A DNA stretch of 64,000 nt from Vibrio ponticus (lineage in GTDB: Bacteria; Pseudomonadota; Gammaproteobacteria; Enterobacterales; Vibrionaceae). The stretch covers positions 62,001 through 126,000 of the forward strand of contig NZ_AP019658.1 of assembly GCF_009938225.1 (NCBI RefSeq), in the 5' to 3' direction. The notes beneath the pieces were generated by a model. The model saw only the letters and a list, made by a program, of their open reading frames with translations, did no database searches and had not been told where the DNA came from. The translations under genes and the position numbers were made by a program. Every line of letters begins with the position of its first letter. Position 1 is the first letter of the stretch. Below, piece after piece: positions 8,475-17,059 of this stretch.

Positions 8475-11454
8475 TTTTTCCTCCGCACCTGCCTGTAAAC
8501 CTATTATTCCTATCTATCCAGTACGATATGGTTACATCAATATCTTCGATGACCTAGTGCCAGCAGCTAATCCGCCTGAACTATCAGTAATGATGAACAA
8601 TAGGGATGTAAAGCAAACCAAAGGCTATGCGATTCGTTTGCTTCGTGAAGGGTGGGTATATATACGCGAGGAAGACAGCAACGAGCTGCTACATATCTTC
8701 AAATACACCCAGAAACAAAATGGTGATGCGGTCACAGAGTGTTTTGAAAAGTACTTGTATAAGAATAAAAAGAACGCGCAAGGTGGTTTAGTTTTAGATA
8801 CTTCGGTTCGCAAAGATCTGCCATTTGCGTTTGTTTCGGCTGATACATCGCAAATCTCAATTGTCTACACCGAGCATGAACTTTCGCCTAATTTGATTGA
8901 TCGTATGCATCAGAAAAAAGATGTACGCGAGCAATCAATGCAATTAATTGATCTTTCCGCAGAGCAAACAAGTCATTCGGTCAAGGCGACAGAGGAAAAT
9001 CTAAAAGGCTTGGTTGAGGATTATCGGGATTTTAAGGAGCGAATGCTCACTCGTATTTCAGGTGATGGTGATGAACTAGAGGAGTTTAGCCTTGATGTTT
9101 TGACTACTCAGCCGAGCTATCAGCAAGATTCTGAATTATTGGCGGAGCATTTGAAACAAGAGTACTGCAATCAAGATAGGGCAAGGCTTGTTGCTCTGTT
9201 TGATCCTGTCGGCAGGCAGATGGAACTGTCTCAAGTACACGCCAAGTTAACTATATGGGAAAACGATCATGCTGCAATGAATATTTATCCTTATACCATA
9301 GGCGAGATGGTGAATGGATTTTTGATTCATAAAGACCCTGAAATTAAGAAAATTGCAACGGATAATATTGATACTGTCAGTCACGATAAATATTGGTCCG
9401 CTATGCGGGACGAGCGAGCATTATTTTTCTCTCGAAGAGTACAGATTCTCGAACTGTATAGTTATTTTTCTCAGAGTGACAGAACTGTAAACGAAGTCGG
9501 TACACTTACAGCCTTTATCCACAATTTTATTGATTTAGACCCAAGTGATAACCCCTTATGCGAACGTGAAATTCAAAAACTCGCTTTACTTAGTTGTTTG
9601 ATTTTTGATGGTTTAATGAGTTCTTCTGAAGGAAGTATTTTACTAACAGATTTGATTAACAAAGCACACTCTGAGGAATTAGTAAGTAAGAATGTAGTAA
9701 ATACTTATGAGCTTGTAGTGAATGGATTATTTACTTTAGTGACTATTCCACAGTCTGAATTTAACTGGGATAAAGCCACTAAAGTTGCGTTGGACGCAAT
9801 GTATAATTGGGTAGGATCTAAATGGGGAGAAATGCGAGCAATCCATCTATATGGCCAACAAAATGCATGGAAAGCAGTTAATCAAATTAAAGCATCAGCA
9901 GCACAATATACGGTTGATAAATTGATCCCGAGTATGCTGAGTGTTTTTGGTCTCGAAATTGACGGTGAAAAAGTCAAACTTTCTGCCGATGAATTGACGC
10001 GTACTTTTGCACAAGCACTCGATAAGCAAATTGCTTGGGGAAAAGGGTTAGGCACTATAGCTAGTGATCACATCCTTGAAAATGCGGAAAGTAAAATGAA
10101 AGTAGGCCAAGATATATTTGATTGGGGAGAGCAGCACAGACAAGGAAGATTAAATATACAGTGGGAGTTAGCAAAAGTTAAGGTAACCCGCTTATCTGGC
10201 GAGCATTTTTCTTTTGTAACTAATGAAGCCGTAACCGGAAACATAGGGATACTGTTTGATAGTGGTTTTGCTGGATTATCAGCTTTTTTCAACATTTCCA
10301 GTATTACAGCTATAGCTTTGCAAACGGATTATGATCAACGCGATCCGCTCAAACATGCTGGGCGACGATACGATGCTTTGGCCATGACATCTGCCATTTC
10401 GGCGCTTACCGTTGATACATTGTCAGTTGCTAGGGGGGCAATGGTTGCTGGACAAGGTGTAGTAAAGGTACTGCCAGCTCGAGTGGCTGTGCGTTTACTT
10501 CCGGGATTAAAAAGCGGTGCTGAACATACGGCTCGCCTTTTGGCTGGAAGGGCTGTGGGTAGCTTGATAGCGATAGCAAACTTCGCCACAGCAGCCACTT
10601 CTTTCTACAATGCTTGGCATAGTTTTAATGATGGACAAACAGAGCTTGGTATCGGACACGCCGCTATTGGTATGGGTTCCTCATTGCTGTTTGTTGGTGC
10701 AGTAAAAGCATTGGTAGTATCAGGTGGTGGCGCGGTAGCAACAGGTGTAGGTCTACCTGTTGGCGTCGCTTGTTTTGCATTGGCATTGATTGTTGGTGGG
10801 GTAAGTTTAGTGTATGCCTTTGAGAAAAACCCGCTGGAGAATTTATTGTTTTATTGTTTTTGGGGGAAAAGCAAGAGGTATCCTTTTTGGAATGCTGTTG
10901 GGCTTGATAATTTAGCTATAAAAGACAGGCTTTACACAGCAAGTAATGAACCACAAACAGTTTCTCGTGCCTATCAAGTAGAGCTACAAGAGTTTATGAA
11001 TCTATTAGCCATGCCTCAATTAACGTTGGATTTGGATTATAAGGAGAGTTCTACACGCTTTTGGTTTGGTAATATGGGCGGTAAAGAACGCACTTGCCGT
11101 TTTCAATTTAAGCTGCCTCAATTTCGCCCAGGTGTTTCAGAGATGCATGCTGGCTTGTATACTCGCTCCGGCTTAGATGAGATGGGACGTTTCTATTCGT
11201 CTTATAATGATGAACTCACCAAAAAGTTTAAAGAATCTATAAAACAAGCACTATTAGAACCATCAAACTATGATTTTAATGAAAGCACGTTAAGTCTTGA
11301 TATTAAAATGGAGTTTAATGAAGATATCAAATTAATCTGGGTCTATAAGCCGACACCAGATATCGTGGTGCCATTACGATGGTTAAATCGTAGCGGTGAA
11401 TTAAAAGATCCAGTAATCGGAATGCTAAACGATCAATTTATGGAGATATATTAA
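8464..11454 (+). CDS. VasX-like pore-forming T6SS effector
   Basis: This 996-residue protein is the probable T6SS cargo. The N-terminus (CKPIIPIYPVRYGYINIFDD, then YAIRLLREGWVYIREED around residues 54-71) matches the conserved start of VasX-type toxins. The middle (150-580) is helical and soluble. A cluster of hydrophobic helices lies at about 590-620, 637-660, 690-715, 728-752 and 755-788, followed by about 200 mostly polar residues. VasX of V. cholerae inserts into target membranes and dissipates the potential in a colicin-like way; the hydrophobic block suggests the same here. It starts inside the adaptor gene with AAGGAAAATAACC upstream, and its last base is the first base of the next gene's ATG. 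The gene is visibly more AT-rich than vgrG, as often seen in exchanged toxin modules. Confidence 0.82.
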   Translation: MSANFSSAPACKPIIPIYPVRYGYINIFDDLVPAANPPELSVMMNNRDVKQTKGYAIRLLREGWVYIREEDSNELLHIFKYTQKQNGDAVTECFEKYLYKNKKNAQGGLVLDTSVRKDLPFAFVSADTSQISIVYTEHELSPNLIDRMHQKKDVREQSMQLIDLSAEQTSHSVKATEENLKGLVEDYRDFKERMLTRISGDGDELEEFSLDVLTTQPSYQQDSELLAEHLKQEYCNQDRARLVALFDPVGRQMELSQVHAKLTIWENDHAAMNIYPYTIGEMVNGFLIHKDPEIKKIATDNIDTVSHDKYWSAMRDERALFFSRRVQILELYSYFSQSDRTVNEVGTLTAFIHNFIDLDPSDNPLCEREIQKLALLSCLIFDGLMSSSEGSILLTDLINKAHSEELVSKNVVNTYELVVNGLFTLVTIPQSEFNWDKATKVALDAMYNWVGSKWGEMRAIHLYGQQNAWKAVNQIKASAAQYTVDKLIPSMLSVFGLEIDGEKVKLSADELTRTFAQALDKQIAWGKGLGTIASDHILENAESKMKVGQDIFDWGEQHRQGRLNIQWELAKVKVTRLSGEHFSFVTNEAVTGNIGILFDSGFAGLSAFFNISSITAIALQTDYDQRDPLKHAGRRYDALAMTSAISALTVDTLSVARGAMVAGQGVVKVLPARVAVRLLPGLKSGAEHTARLLAGRAVGSLIAIANFATAATSFYNAWHSFNDGQTELGIGHAAIGMGSSLLFVGAVKALVVSGGGAVATGVGLPVGVACFALALIVGGVSLVYAFEKNPLENLLFYCFWGKSKRYPFWNAVGLDNLAIKDRLYTASNEPQTVSRAYQVELQEFMNLLAMPQLTLDLDYKESSTRFWFGNMGGKERTCRFQFKLPQFRPGVSEMHAGLYTRSGLDEMGRFYSSYNDELTKKFKESIKQALLEPSNYDFNESTLSLDIKMEFNEDIKLIWVYKPTPDIVVPLRWLNRSGELKDPVIGMLNDQFMEIY

Positions 11455-12422
11455 TGCGTCGTCATAAAGAAAGAGCGCCATGGAAGCTGATATATGCTCG
11501 CCCTTTATCCATTTGGTGGGATGATTTACGAAGAAGCGTAAAGATCGACCCGCAAGATGAACCACTGTCTCCGATAATGTCAGTCACAGATACGATCATG
11601 ACAGCAAAAGGTGCTAGTCAGACTGCTCGCATGATTTACTTACTCCCATTAATGTTGCTCTCTTGGTTTGTATTTTATATAAGTGTTGATGTTGTCTATC
11701 CTGAAAAAATTGAATCAATTGAGAAAATATCTAATAGATTCATCGACTCAAGCAAAAAAAAATTCGGAGAGGACTATTTTTTAATTACGGAAGATGAGTC
11801 TATTGCTAGACTTTACAATAGAGTTGGTGGTGATGGCAAAATGAGCTTTGAAGAATACTTAAAATATCGAGTGTATCAAGAAGGCGGATATTTATATCTT
11901 GGTCTTAAAATTTTGTTCTTCTTAGTTTGTTTATCTTGTGCCGCTTATTGTACTTACCTGATGATTTTCTTTCGCCGACAAGCGGATTTCTTTTTTGACC
12001 GAGAAAGGCAGATTGTTTACACCTGGCATCATAATAAAGTGATGGGATGTAGGTTCGAAAACTTGGGTATTATCGAGAACAAACTTGGCTTGATTATGTT
12101 TATGTATGGTGAATATCCGAAACGTGGTCAATATCAACATATATTCCGCTATATGCAACCGACAGATAAAGGCTACTTTTGTACAGAAGAAGATAATAAC
12201 TATTTTCTTGCTGCTGTGCTCAAATTTATGGCAGAGGGTAAAAGTGCGATTATCACAGGTAACGAGTTTCATCGCCCGAAGAGCTTTAGTTTGATGGAGG
12301 ATAAGCAGCCAGAAGACTTTGATCAGCGACTAGAAGAGGTGTTAAAGCGTGAGCATAAATTAGTCGATGTCTATGCCGATAACGAATTGAAGCAAGCTGA
12401 ATCAGATAAGAAGTTTTTTTAA
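11454..12422 (+). CDS. Putative immunity membrane protein, copy 1
   Basis: This 322-residue protein directly follows the toxin with a one-base overlap (TAATG), the usual place for the immunity gene (tsiV2 in V. cholerae). There is a cytoplasmic N-terminus with a motif shared by all three copies (PLSPIMSVTDTIMTAKGASQ). Two membrane helices lie at about 57-80 and 150-175, with the loop between them exposed to the periplasm. The C-terminal domain carries ADFFFDRERQIVYTW and GCRFENLGIIE and ends in KREHKLVDVY. The periplasmic loop holds NRVGGDGKMSFEEYL, resembling a degenerate EF-hand. An immunity role is inferred from position and paralogy; no named family was recognised. Confidence 0.7.
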   Translation: MRRHKERAPWKLIYARPLSIWWDDLRRSVKIDPQDEPLSPIMSVTDTIMTAKGASQTARMIYLLPLMLLSWFVFYISVDVVYPEKIESIEKISNRFIDSSKKKFGEDYFLITEDESIARLYNRVGGDGKMSFEEYLKYRVYQEGGYLYLGLKILFFLVCLSCAAYCTYLMIFFRRQADFFFDRERQIVYTWHHNKVMGCRFENLGIIENKLGLIMFMYGEYPKRGQYQHIFRYMQPTDKGYFCTEEDNNYFLAAVLKFMAEGKSAIITGNEFHRPKSFSLMEDKQPEDFDQRLEEVLKREHKLVDVYADNELKQAESDKKFF

Positions 12423-12437
12423 TGGAATAAACAATTA

Positions 12438-13427
12438 ATGCAACGCAACCCAAGAAGAAGTGCTTTTAAGGCGGTATATGCAAGACCGTTATCTTTATGG
12501 TGGGAACCGCTACGCAATAACAGTGAGGTGACCCCATTGGAACAGCCTTTGCCGCCATTGATGTCAGTGAATGCTAAGGTAATGACAGCTAAGGGTGTCT
12601 CGCAAACCGAACGTTTTGGAAAGTTTTTTATCATTATGGTTCTATCTTGGTACGTTTTGTTTATGAGCGCAGACTTGTTATATCCAACCAAGGTTTCGAG
12701 TATTGAAGATAGTTACAATCATTCGATTACGCTTCTAAAAAAAAGATATGGAGATGACTACTTCAATGTGACTAAAGATGAAGTGTCTCTTGCTATATAT
12801 AATAGAGTTGGTGAGGATGGAAAATTAAGTTTTGACGAGTATGTTAATTACAGACTAGATCGCGAGGGTGGTTATACTTCGATAATAATAAAAGCGTTAT
12901 TTTTAATTATTACTCTGTCAATTGTATCTTGGTCAACTTTTCAGTTTTTCTTTATGCGCCGATTGGCCGACTTCCACTTTGATCGAGAGCGGCAGATCGT
13001 TTACACCTGGTATCGAAATAAAGTGATGGCTTGTCGCTTTGAAAATCTAGGTATAATTGAAGAGCCAGGTGGTTTAACACTATTTATGTATGGTGAGCAT
13101 CCCCATGAAGGTGTACACCAACACATGGGACGACATTTACTTCCTACCGATAAGACTCACTTTAATACTGAAGATGATAACACCTACTTTCTTGCCACTA
13201 TTGTTAAGTTTATGGAGCAAGGTAAGGACGCTATTCTGATAGGCGATGAATATCAAACCAAGCAGTATTTCTTTTTCCGCGAAGATCCAAAGCCAGACAA
13301 CTTTGAGCGACGTTTAGCGGAAGTACTTAAACATGAACATGCTCTTGTTGATATCTACGAGAAAAACATTGAGCGACAAGCAAAGGCTGACCGCAGTTTC
13401 AGCATATTTCCACCCAAGGAATTGTGA
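12438..13427 (+). CDS. Putative immunity membrane protein, copy 2
   Basis: This 329-residue paralogue of the preceding protein has the same plan: N-terminal PLPPLMSVNAKVMTAKGVSQ, two membrane helices (about 61-83 and 152-175), a periplasmic EF-hand-like NRVGEDGKLSFDEY, then MRRLADFHFDRERQIVYTW and ACRFENLGIIE. It starts 15 bases after copy 1 in the same direction, so it is probably co-transcribed, although its ribosome site is weak. Divergence from copy 1 is greatest in the helices and the loop, and least in the C-terminal domain. This would fit different toxin specificities on a common scaffold, which is an inference. Confidence 0.68.
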   Translation: MQRNPRRSAFKAVYARPLSLWWEPLRNNSEVTPLEQPLPPLMSVNAKVMTAKGVSQTERFGKFFIIMVLSWYVLFMSADLLYPTKVSSIEDSYNHSITLLKKRYGDDYFNVTKDEVSLAIYNRVGEDGKLSFDEYVNYRLDREGGYTSIIIKALFLIITLSIVSWSTFQFFFMRRLADFHFDRERQIVYTWYRNKVMACRFENLGIIEEPGGLTLFMYGEHPHEGVHQHMGRHLLPTDKTHFNTEDDNTYFLATIVKFMEQGKDAILIGDEYQTKQYFFFREDPKPDNFERRLAEVLKHEHALVDIYEKNIERQAKADRSFSIFPPKEL

Positions 13428-13484
13428 CTTACGTTAAGCATCATTAAGAAATAGTCGATATAACATTACTCACAAGGAAGGCGA

Positions 13485-14441
13485 GTGAAACGGAAAAACA
13501 GCCATGGTTTTTTGGTTAAATACCAATACCCTCAACGTTTAATTAAATGGCGTGATGAGTTTGCAAAGCGAGAGCCGATAGAGCCAGACGTTGATCCATT
13601 AGAGCCTTTTATGTCTGTCACGGATGATGTGCTGACAGTGCGTGAGGCAAGTCATGGCTTACGTTTTTCTTTTCTGTTGCCATTGGTGATTGGCTTATGG
13701 ATGTTATCTTTTACCTTTATTGGCGGTTTGGGTCCTAACTCAGCTTCTGTTGCAACCGGAAAAGAAACGCTGATTGACTATCGAGAAAAAGAGCAGAAAG
13801 GGGTAGAGTTTAACGATTTTCATGAACACTGGTATAACTATTACAAACTTATGTTTAATAGTGAGGGAGACTATTCACTGCTGAGTTACAGCAACGCGGT
13901 ATTTGAGTATGGCACCGAAACTCAGCGTGAGAATCTGATAGTTGAACTAATTATCTCAACTATCATAGGCGTACTAACTATTTATTTTAGTGTTTTCTTG
14001 GTTAAGTCACCAAGACCTGCTGAGATCTATTTTGATCGCAAGCGCGGTATTGTTTACACATGGCTATTTGGTCGCTTGGCTGGCTGTCGGTTTGAAAACC
14101 TTGGTTATTTAGAACGAAAAACAGGGTTAATGCTGTACTTGTATAGTGAGAGTAAAAAACATAAGGGTGGTTACGAGGCATTGCCGATAACGTTACACCC
14201 AACAGGTAAACCACACTTAAACTCTGAGCTGGATAATGACTACTTTTTTGCACAGATTTTTAATTTCATGGCGAATGGTAAGAGCGCGTTAATCACTGGA
14301 GAGAGTTTTCATCGTCCTCAGCCTAAAACGTACTTTTTTATTGATAAAAGACCAGAGCCTTTTGAAGAGCGTTTAGAGCAAATATTACAACGTGAACATA
14401 TCCTGCCTGACCTCTATGAAAACCTCAAAGTGGTCAATTAG
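13485..14441 (+). CDS. Putative immunity membrane protein, copy 3
   Basis: This 318-residue, more distant paralogue starts at GTG (13485), chosen because AAGGAAGG lies just upstream. It keeps PLEPFMSVTDDVLTVREASH, two membrane helices (about 62-82 and 150-172), AEIYFDRKRGIVYTW, GCRFENLGYLE and the closing QREHILPDLYENL. The periplasmic loop is different (NSEGDYSLLSYSNAV) and the EF-hand-like residues are not kept. With a single toxin upstream, copies 2 and 3 may protect against toxins of other strains or be duplicates under drift. Confidence 0.66.
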   Translation: MKRKNSHGFLVKYQYPQRLIKWRDEFAKREPIEPDVDPLEPFMSVTDDVLTVREASHGLRFSFLLPLVIGLWMLSFTFIGGLGPNSASVATGKETLIDYREKEQKGVEFNDFHEHWYNYYKLMFNSEGDYSLLSYSNAVFEYGTETQRENLIVELIISTIIGVLTIYFSVFLVKSPRPAEIYFDRKRGIVYTWLFGRLAGCRFENLGYLERKTGLMLYLYSESKKHKGGYEALPITLHPTGKPHLNSELDNDYFFAQIFNFMANGKSALITGESFHRPQPKTYFFIDKRPEPFEERLEQILQREHILPDLYENLKVVN

Positions 14442-14516
14442 TAAAATGATGATCATTAAAATAGTTTTAGTAACGCGGGTAGTGATGGATAAATACGTTT
14501 AGAGACAGGAATATTA

Positions 14517-14630
14517 ATGCGCCGATTGGCAGACTTCCATTTTGATCGAGAGCGGCAGATCGTTTACACCTGGTACCGAAATAAATTGATGGCTTGCCGC
14601 TTTGGATCGCAAGCGCGGTATTCTGCCTAG
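14517..14630 (+). pseudogene. Mosaic remnant of a fourth immunity gene
   Basis: This is a 37-codon frame. Its first 29 residues (MRRLADFHFDRERQIVYTW, then YRNKLMACRF) are nearly identical in DNA and protein to the middle of copy 2. It then switches within one codon to a stretch (GGATCGCAAGCGCGGTATT) that matches copy 3 at about 14034-14054, in a different frame, and hits TAG. This is the trace of recombination between paralogues followed by loss. An AGGA site lies 7 bases before the ATG, so a short peptide could still be made. Confidence 0.75.
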
Positions 14631-15073
14631 GTGCTGTGCTTGACGGAGATGCTCTGATTGAGGTTACGGCTACCGCGATACGTCATGATGAACAACATCT
14701 ATAGACCAAGGAAATACCTTGTTGCTAAGGATAAATTTAACTGATTGATATGGGGTGCGATGAGAGTATGCCAGCCATTACTCTTTATGTTCCCGATAAA
14801 ATACCACCCATCACTTACCCTACAACTACCGATTACTGTATAATCGAGCACTGTTTTTTATTTAGTAAACCCTAGAGTTTACTTTATCTAAGTGTCGAGA
14901 TATTATCCTGATTACTTAGGTGAGAATGCTTAAAATAACAACAATCCTTACCCGTCTCACACAATACAGAGGTGCTTTATCGACTTGATAAAGCGTGTAT
15001 TAATTTTGGCTAAGACTCAGCCGACCAACGTTGTCGGTAAGGTTTAGATCGCCACACATTTCGATATTTATTA
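14631..15073. other. Decayed sequence and leader region after the T6SS island
   Basis: Just after the mosaic remnant an open stretch encodes DGDALIEVTATAIR before a TAG at about 14704. It resembles the end of an unrelated gene; its family is uncertain. Two hairpins follow: AGTAAAC/GTTTACT at 14864-14883 with a T-rich tail, a possible weak terminator, and GCTTTATC/GATAAAGC at 14974-14994 in the leader of the next operon. No intact gene was found. Confidence 0.5.
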
Positions 15074-15919
15074 ATGAAATTACGCTCGTTGTTGTTTGCA
15101 ACATCTTTTGTATTTGCTGCCGGAGCAAATGCTGAATCCTTCTCTTTACCGATCTGGAAAGAAGAAGCAGAGGCCCTTGGCTATGAACTACCAAAAGCTT
15201 TTGGTCTCAACTTAAGTTACATGGGCATGGAGCAAGGGATCAATGTTGAGTCTATTGCGCTGAAAGGGCTTAAAATCCCAGGGTTGAAACTTGATATGGA
15301 AGCGGAACCGGGCAAGCAAGTGACTGATGTGATCACGTTAAGAGCAGATGTTTGGTTACTTCCATTTCTCAACGTATATGGATTAGTTGGTAAATTAAGT
15401 GGTTACTCGCAAACAGACGTAAATGTTAGTGCAAAGTTAGGCTTTATTGGACCTATAAAAGGAAGAATAGAGGACTTCCAACTCGATCTTGATGGTGATA
15501 TCAAAGGTGCGGGCTTTGTTTTGGCCGGAGGTTATGAGCAGTGGTTTGCGTTGGTTGATGCTAGTTATACCCAGACTGATCTTACCGTTGTTGATGGCTC
15601 GATTGATGCGATAGTTATGTCTCCTCGTGTGGGCTATGACTTTCATCGCAACGGCGTGCCGCTGCGTCTTTGGGTTGGTGCAATGTATCAGAATGTAGAG
15701 CAAAAGTTGTCAGGATCAATTACTGATTTAGGTTTGCCTCCAGCGTTAAGTGGCTTGTTGTCTGATGATGCCCGATTCGAGGTTAAACAAAGTCTTGCCT
15801 CAGAATGGAACACCATTGCTGGTATGCAGTACCAGATTAATGACAGTTGGTACTTACTTGGTGAGATGGGCTTTGGTGAGCGTGAAAGCCTGTTCTTCTC
15901 GTTTGATTACCGCTTTTAG
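15074..15919 (+). CDS. Predicted outer-membrane beta-barrel protein
   Basis: This 281-residue protein has a clear signal peptide (MKLRSLLFATSFVFAAGANA, cleavage near residue 20). The mature part consists of alternating amphipathic strands and ends in FDYRF, the aromatic C-terminal signature of barrels inserted by the BAM complex. Strands such as ADVWLLPFLNVYGLVGKL, AGFVLAGGYEQWFALVDASY and RLWVGAMYQNVEQKL fit an 8-12 stranded barrel. It lacks a good Shine-Dalgarno site. It is followed 6 bases later by a BamA/TamA-like barrel and then a DUF4056 protein, an apparent three-gene envelope operon. The exact function is not known to me. Confidence 0.72.
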   Translation: MKLRSLLFATSFVFAAGANAESFSLPIWKEEAEALGYELPKAFGLNLSYMGMEQGINVESIALKGLKIPGLKLDMEAEPGKQVTDVITLRADVWLLPFLNVYGLVGKLSGYSQTDVNVSAKLGFIGPIKGRIEDFQLDLDGDIKGAGFVLAGGYEQWFALVDASYTQTDLTVVDGSIDAIVMSPRVGYDFHRNGVPLRLWVGAMYQNVEQKLSGSITDLGLPPALSGLLSDDARFEVKQSLASEWNTIAGMQYQINDSWYLLGEMGFGERESLFFSFDYRF

Positions 15920-15925
15920 GGAGTA

Positions 15926-17050
15926 GTGGTGATGAGAGCTGTCTGTATCGCTATCTGTTCATCAGTTTTTGCCGCTTCACCGGTTTTTGCTCAAGAAGAG
16001 CAGGGCTGGATGGATGAGTTACTCACAAAATTGGGTTCAAGTGAAACGGTTGATGAATCAAAGCTAATCGATTGGGGCGTGTTACCGGGTCCATTTGTAA
16101 ACCCTGAGCAAGGCTTTGGTATTGGCGTTGCGGCAGTTGGTCTTTATACCCCTTATGATTGGCAAAAAGGCGATCCTTATTCGACGCTAACCGTCACCTC
16201 CTACGGTTCCACCTCGGGATCTTATGGGTTAGGTGTCAATAACCGCACTTATCTTAATAGCGATAAAGTCCGTCTACTTGGTGAAGCTTGGATTAGCCAT
16301 ACGCCTGGCTATTATTGGGGCATTGGAACCCGTGCTGCGGAAAATGACAGCAGAAAAGTGCAGTATGAAGCGCAGCGTTTGCAGTTCAATCCGAAGCTTG
16401 CGGTTGAAGTGCTACCGAATACTTACCTTAAAGCGGGTTGGCAATGGCAATCCTATAGCGAACTGAAAGGCGTGGATGGCGATATTCTACCGACAGAAAT
16501 GCAAGATGCGACCTCAAGCGGTAGCGTGATTGGCTTTGAATATGACACTCGCGATTTTGAGCCTAACCCAATGCATGGGCAGTTTATTGATATCGAATGG
16601 ACGGCAAACCGTGAAAGTCTTGGCGGTGACAGTAACTACGATAATTTGATCGCCAACATTCGTCACTATCAGCCATGGTCTGAAGCGACCATCATCGCGA
16701 TGGAAGTGTATTCCCAATCGATTATTGGCGAAGCGCCTTGGTTTGACTACGCGCAGCTGGGTGATGATCAACGTATGCGTGGTTACTACCAAGGTCAGTA
16801 TCGCGATAAACACCAACTTTCCACCCAAGTTGAAGTGCGCCATACCATTTCTGGTCGCCATGGTGTGGTGACGTGGTTGGGCATGGGCAATGTCGCGCCA
16901 ACATATGGTGAGTTGTTTGAAAGCGATTGGCTACCAAGCGTTGGTGTTGGCTATCGCTTTACCTTTAAAGCACGCATTAATGTGCGAGTGGATTTTGCTG
17001 TTGGTAAAGAGAGTACGGGTTTTTACTTTCAAATAAACGAAGCATTTTAG
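15926..17050 (+). CDS. BamA/TamA family (D15) outer-membrane protein without POTRA domains
   Basis: This 374-residue protein has a signal peptide (to about residue 22, ending VFAQE) and a C-terminal surface-antigen D15-type barrel. The pattern includes GFEYDTRDFEPNPMHGQFIDI, a DDQRMRGYYQGQYRDKHQ segment (the family's R-G-Y/F-R loop), GVGYRFTF and the terminal INEAF. It is about half the length of BamA or TamA because it has no POTRA repeats, only a short linker before the barrel. Such stand-alone 16-strand-type barrels occur in many proteobacteria with unclear roles. It sits between another barrel gene and a DUF4056 gene with gaps of 6 and 9 bases, so the three products probably act together in the envelope. 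Confidence 0.82.
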   Translation: MVMRAVCIAICSSVFAASPVFAQEEQGWMDELLTKLGSSETVDESKLIDWGVLPGPFVNPEQGFGIGVAAVGLYTPYDWQKGDPYSTLTVTSYGSTSGSYGLGVNNRTYLNSDKVRLLGEAWISHTPGYYWGIGTRAAENDSRKVQYEAQRLQFNPKLAVEVLPNTYLKAGWQWQSYSELKGVDGDILPTEMQDATSSGSVIGFEYDTRDFEPNPMHGQFIDIEWTANRESLGGDSNYDNLIANIRHYQPWSEATIIAMEVYSQSIIGEAPWFDYAQLGDDQRMRGYYQGQYRDKHQLSTQVEVRHTISGRHGVVTWLGMGNVAPTYGELFESDWLPSVGVGYRFTFKARINVRVDFAVGKESTGFYFQINEAF

Positions 17051-17059
17051 AGGTGGTGA

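Noticed and set aside
16514..16861. 115-residue minus-strand frame inside the D15 barrel gene
   Set aside because: Antisense shadow; no start signal or domain.
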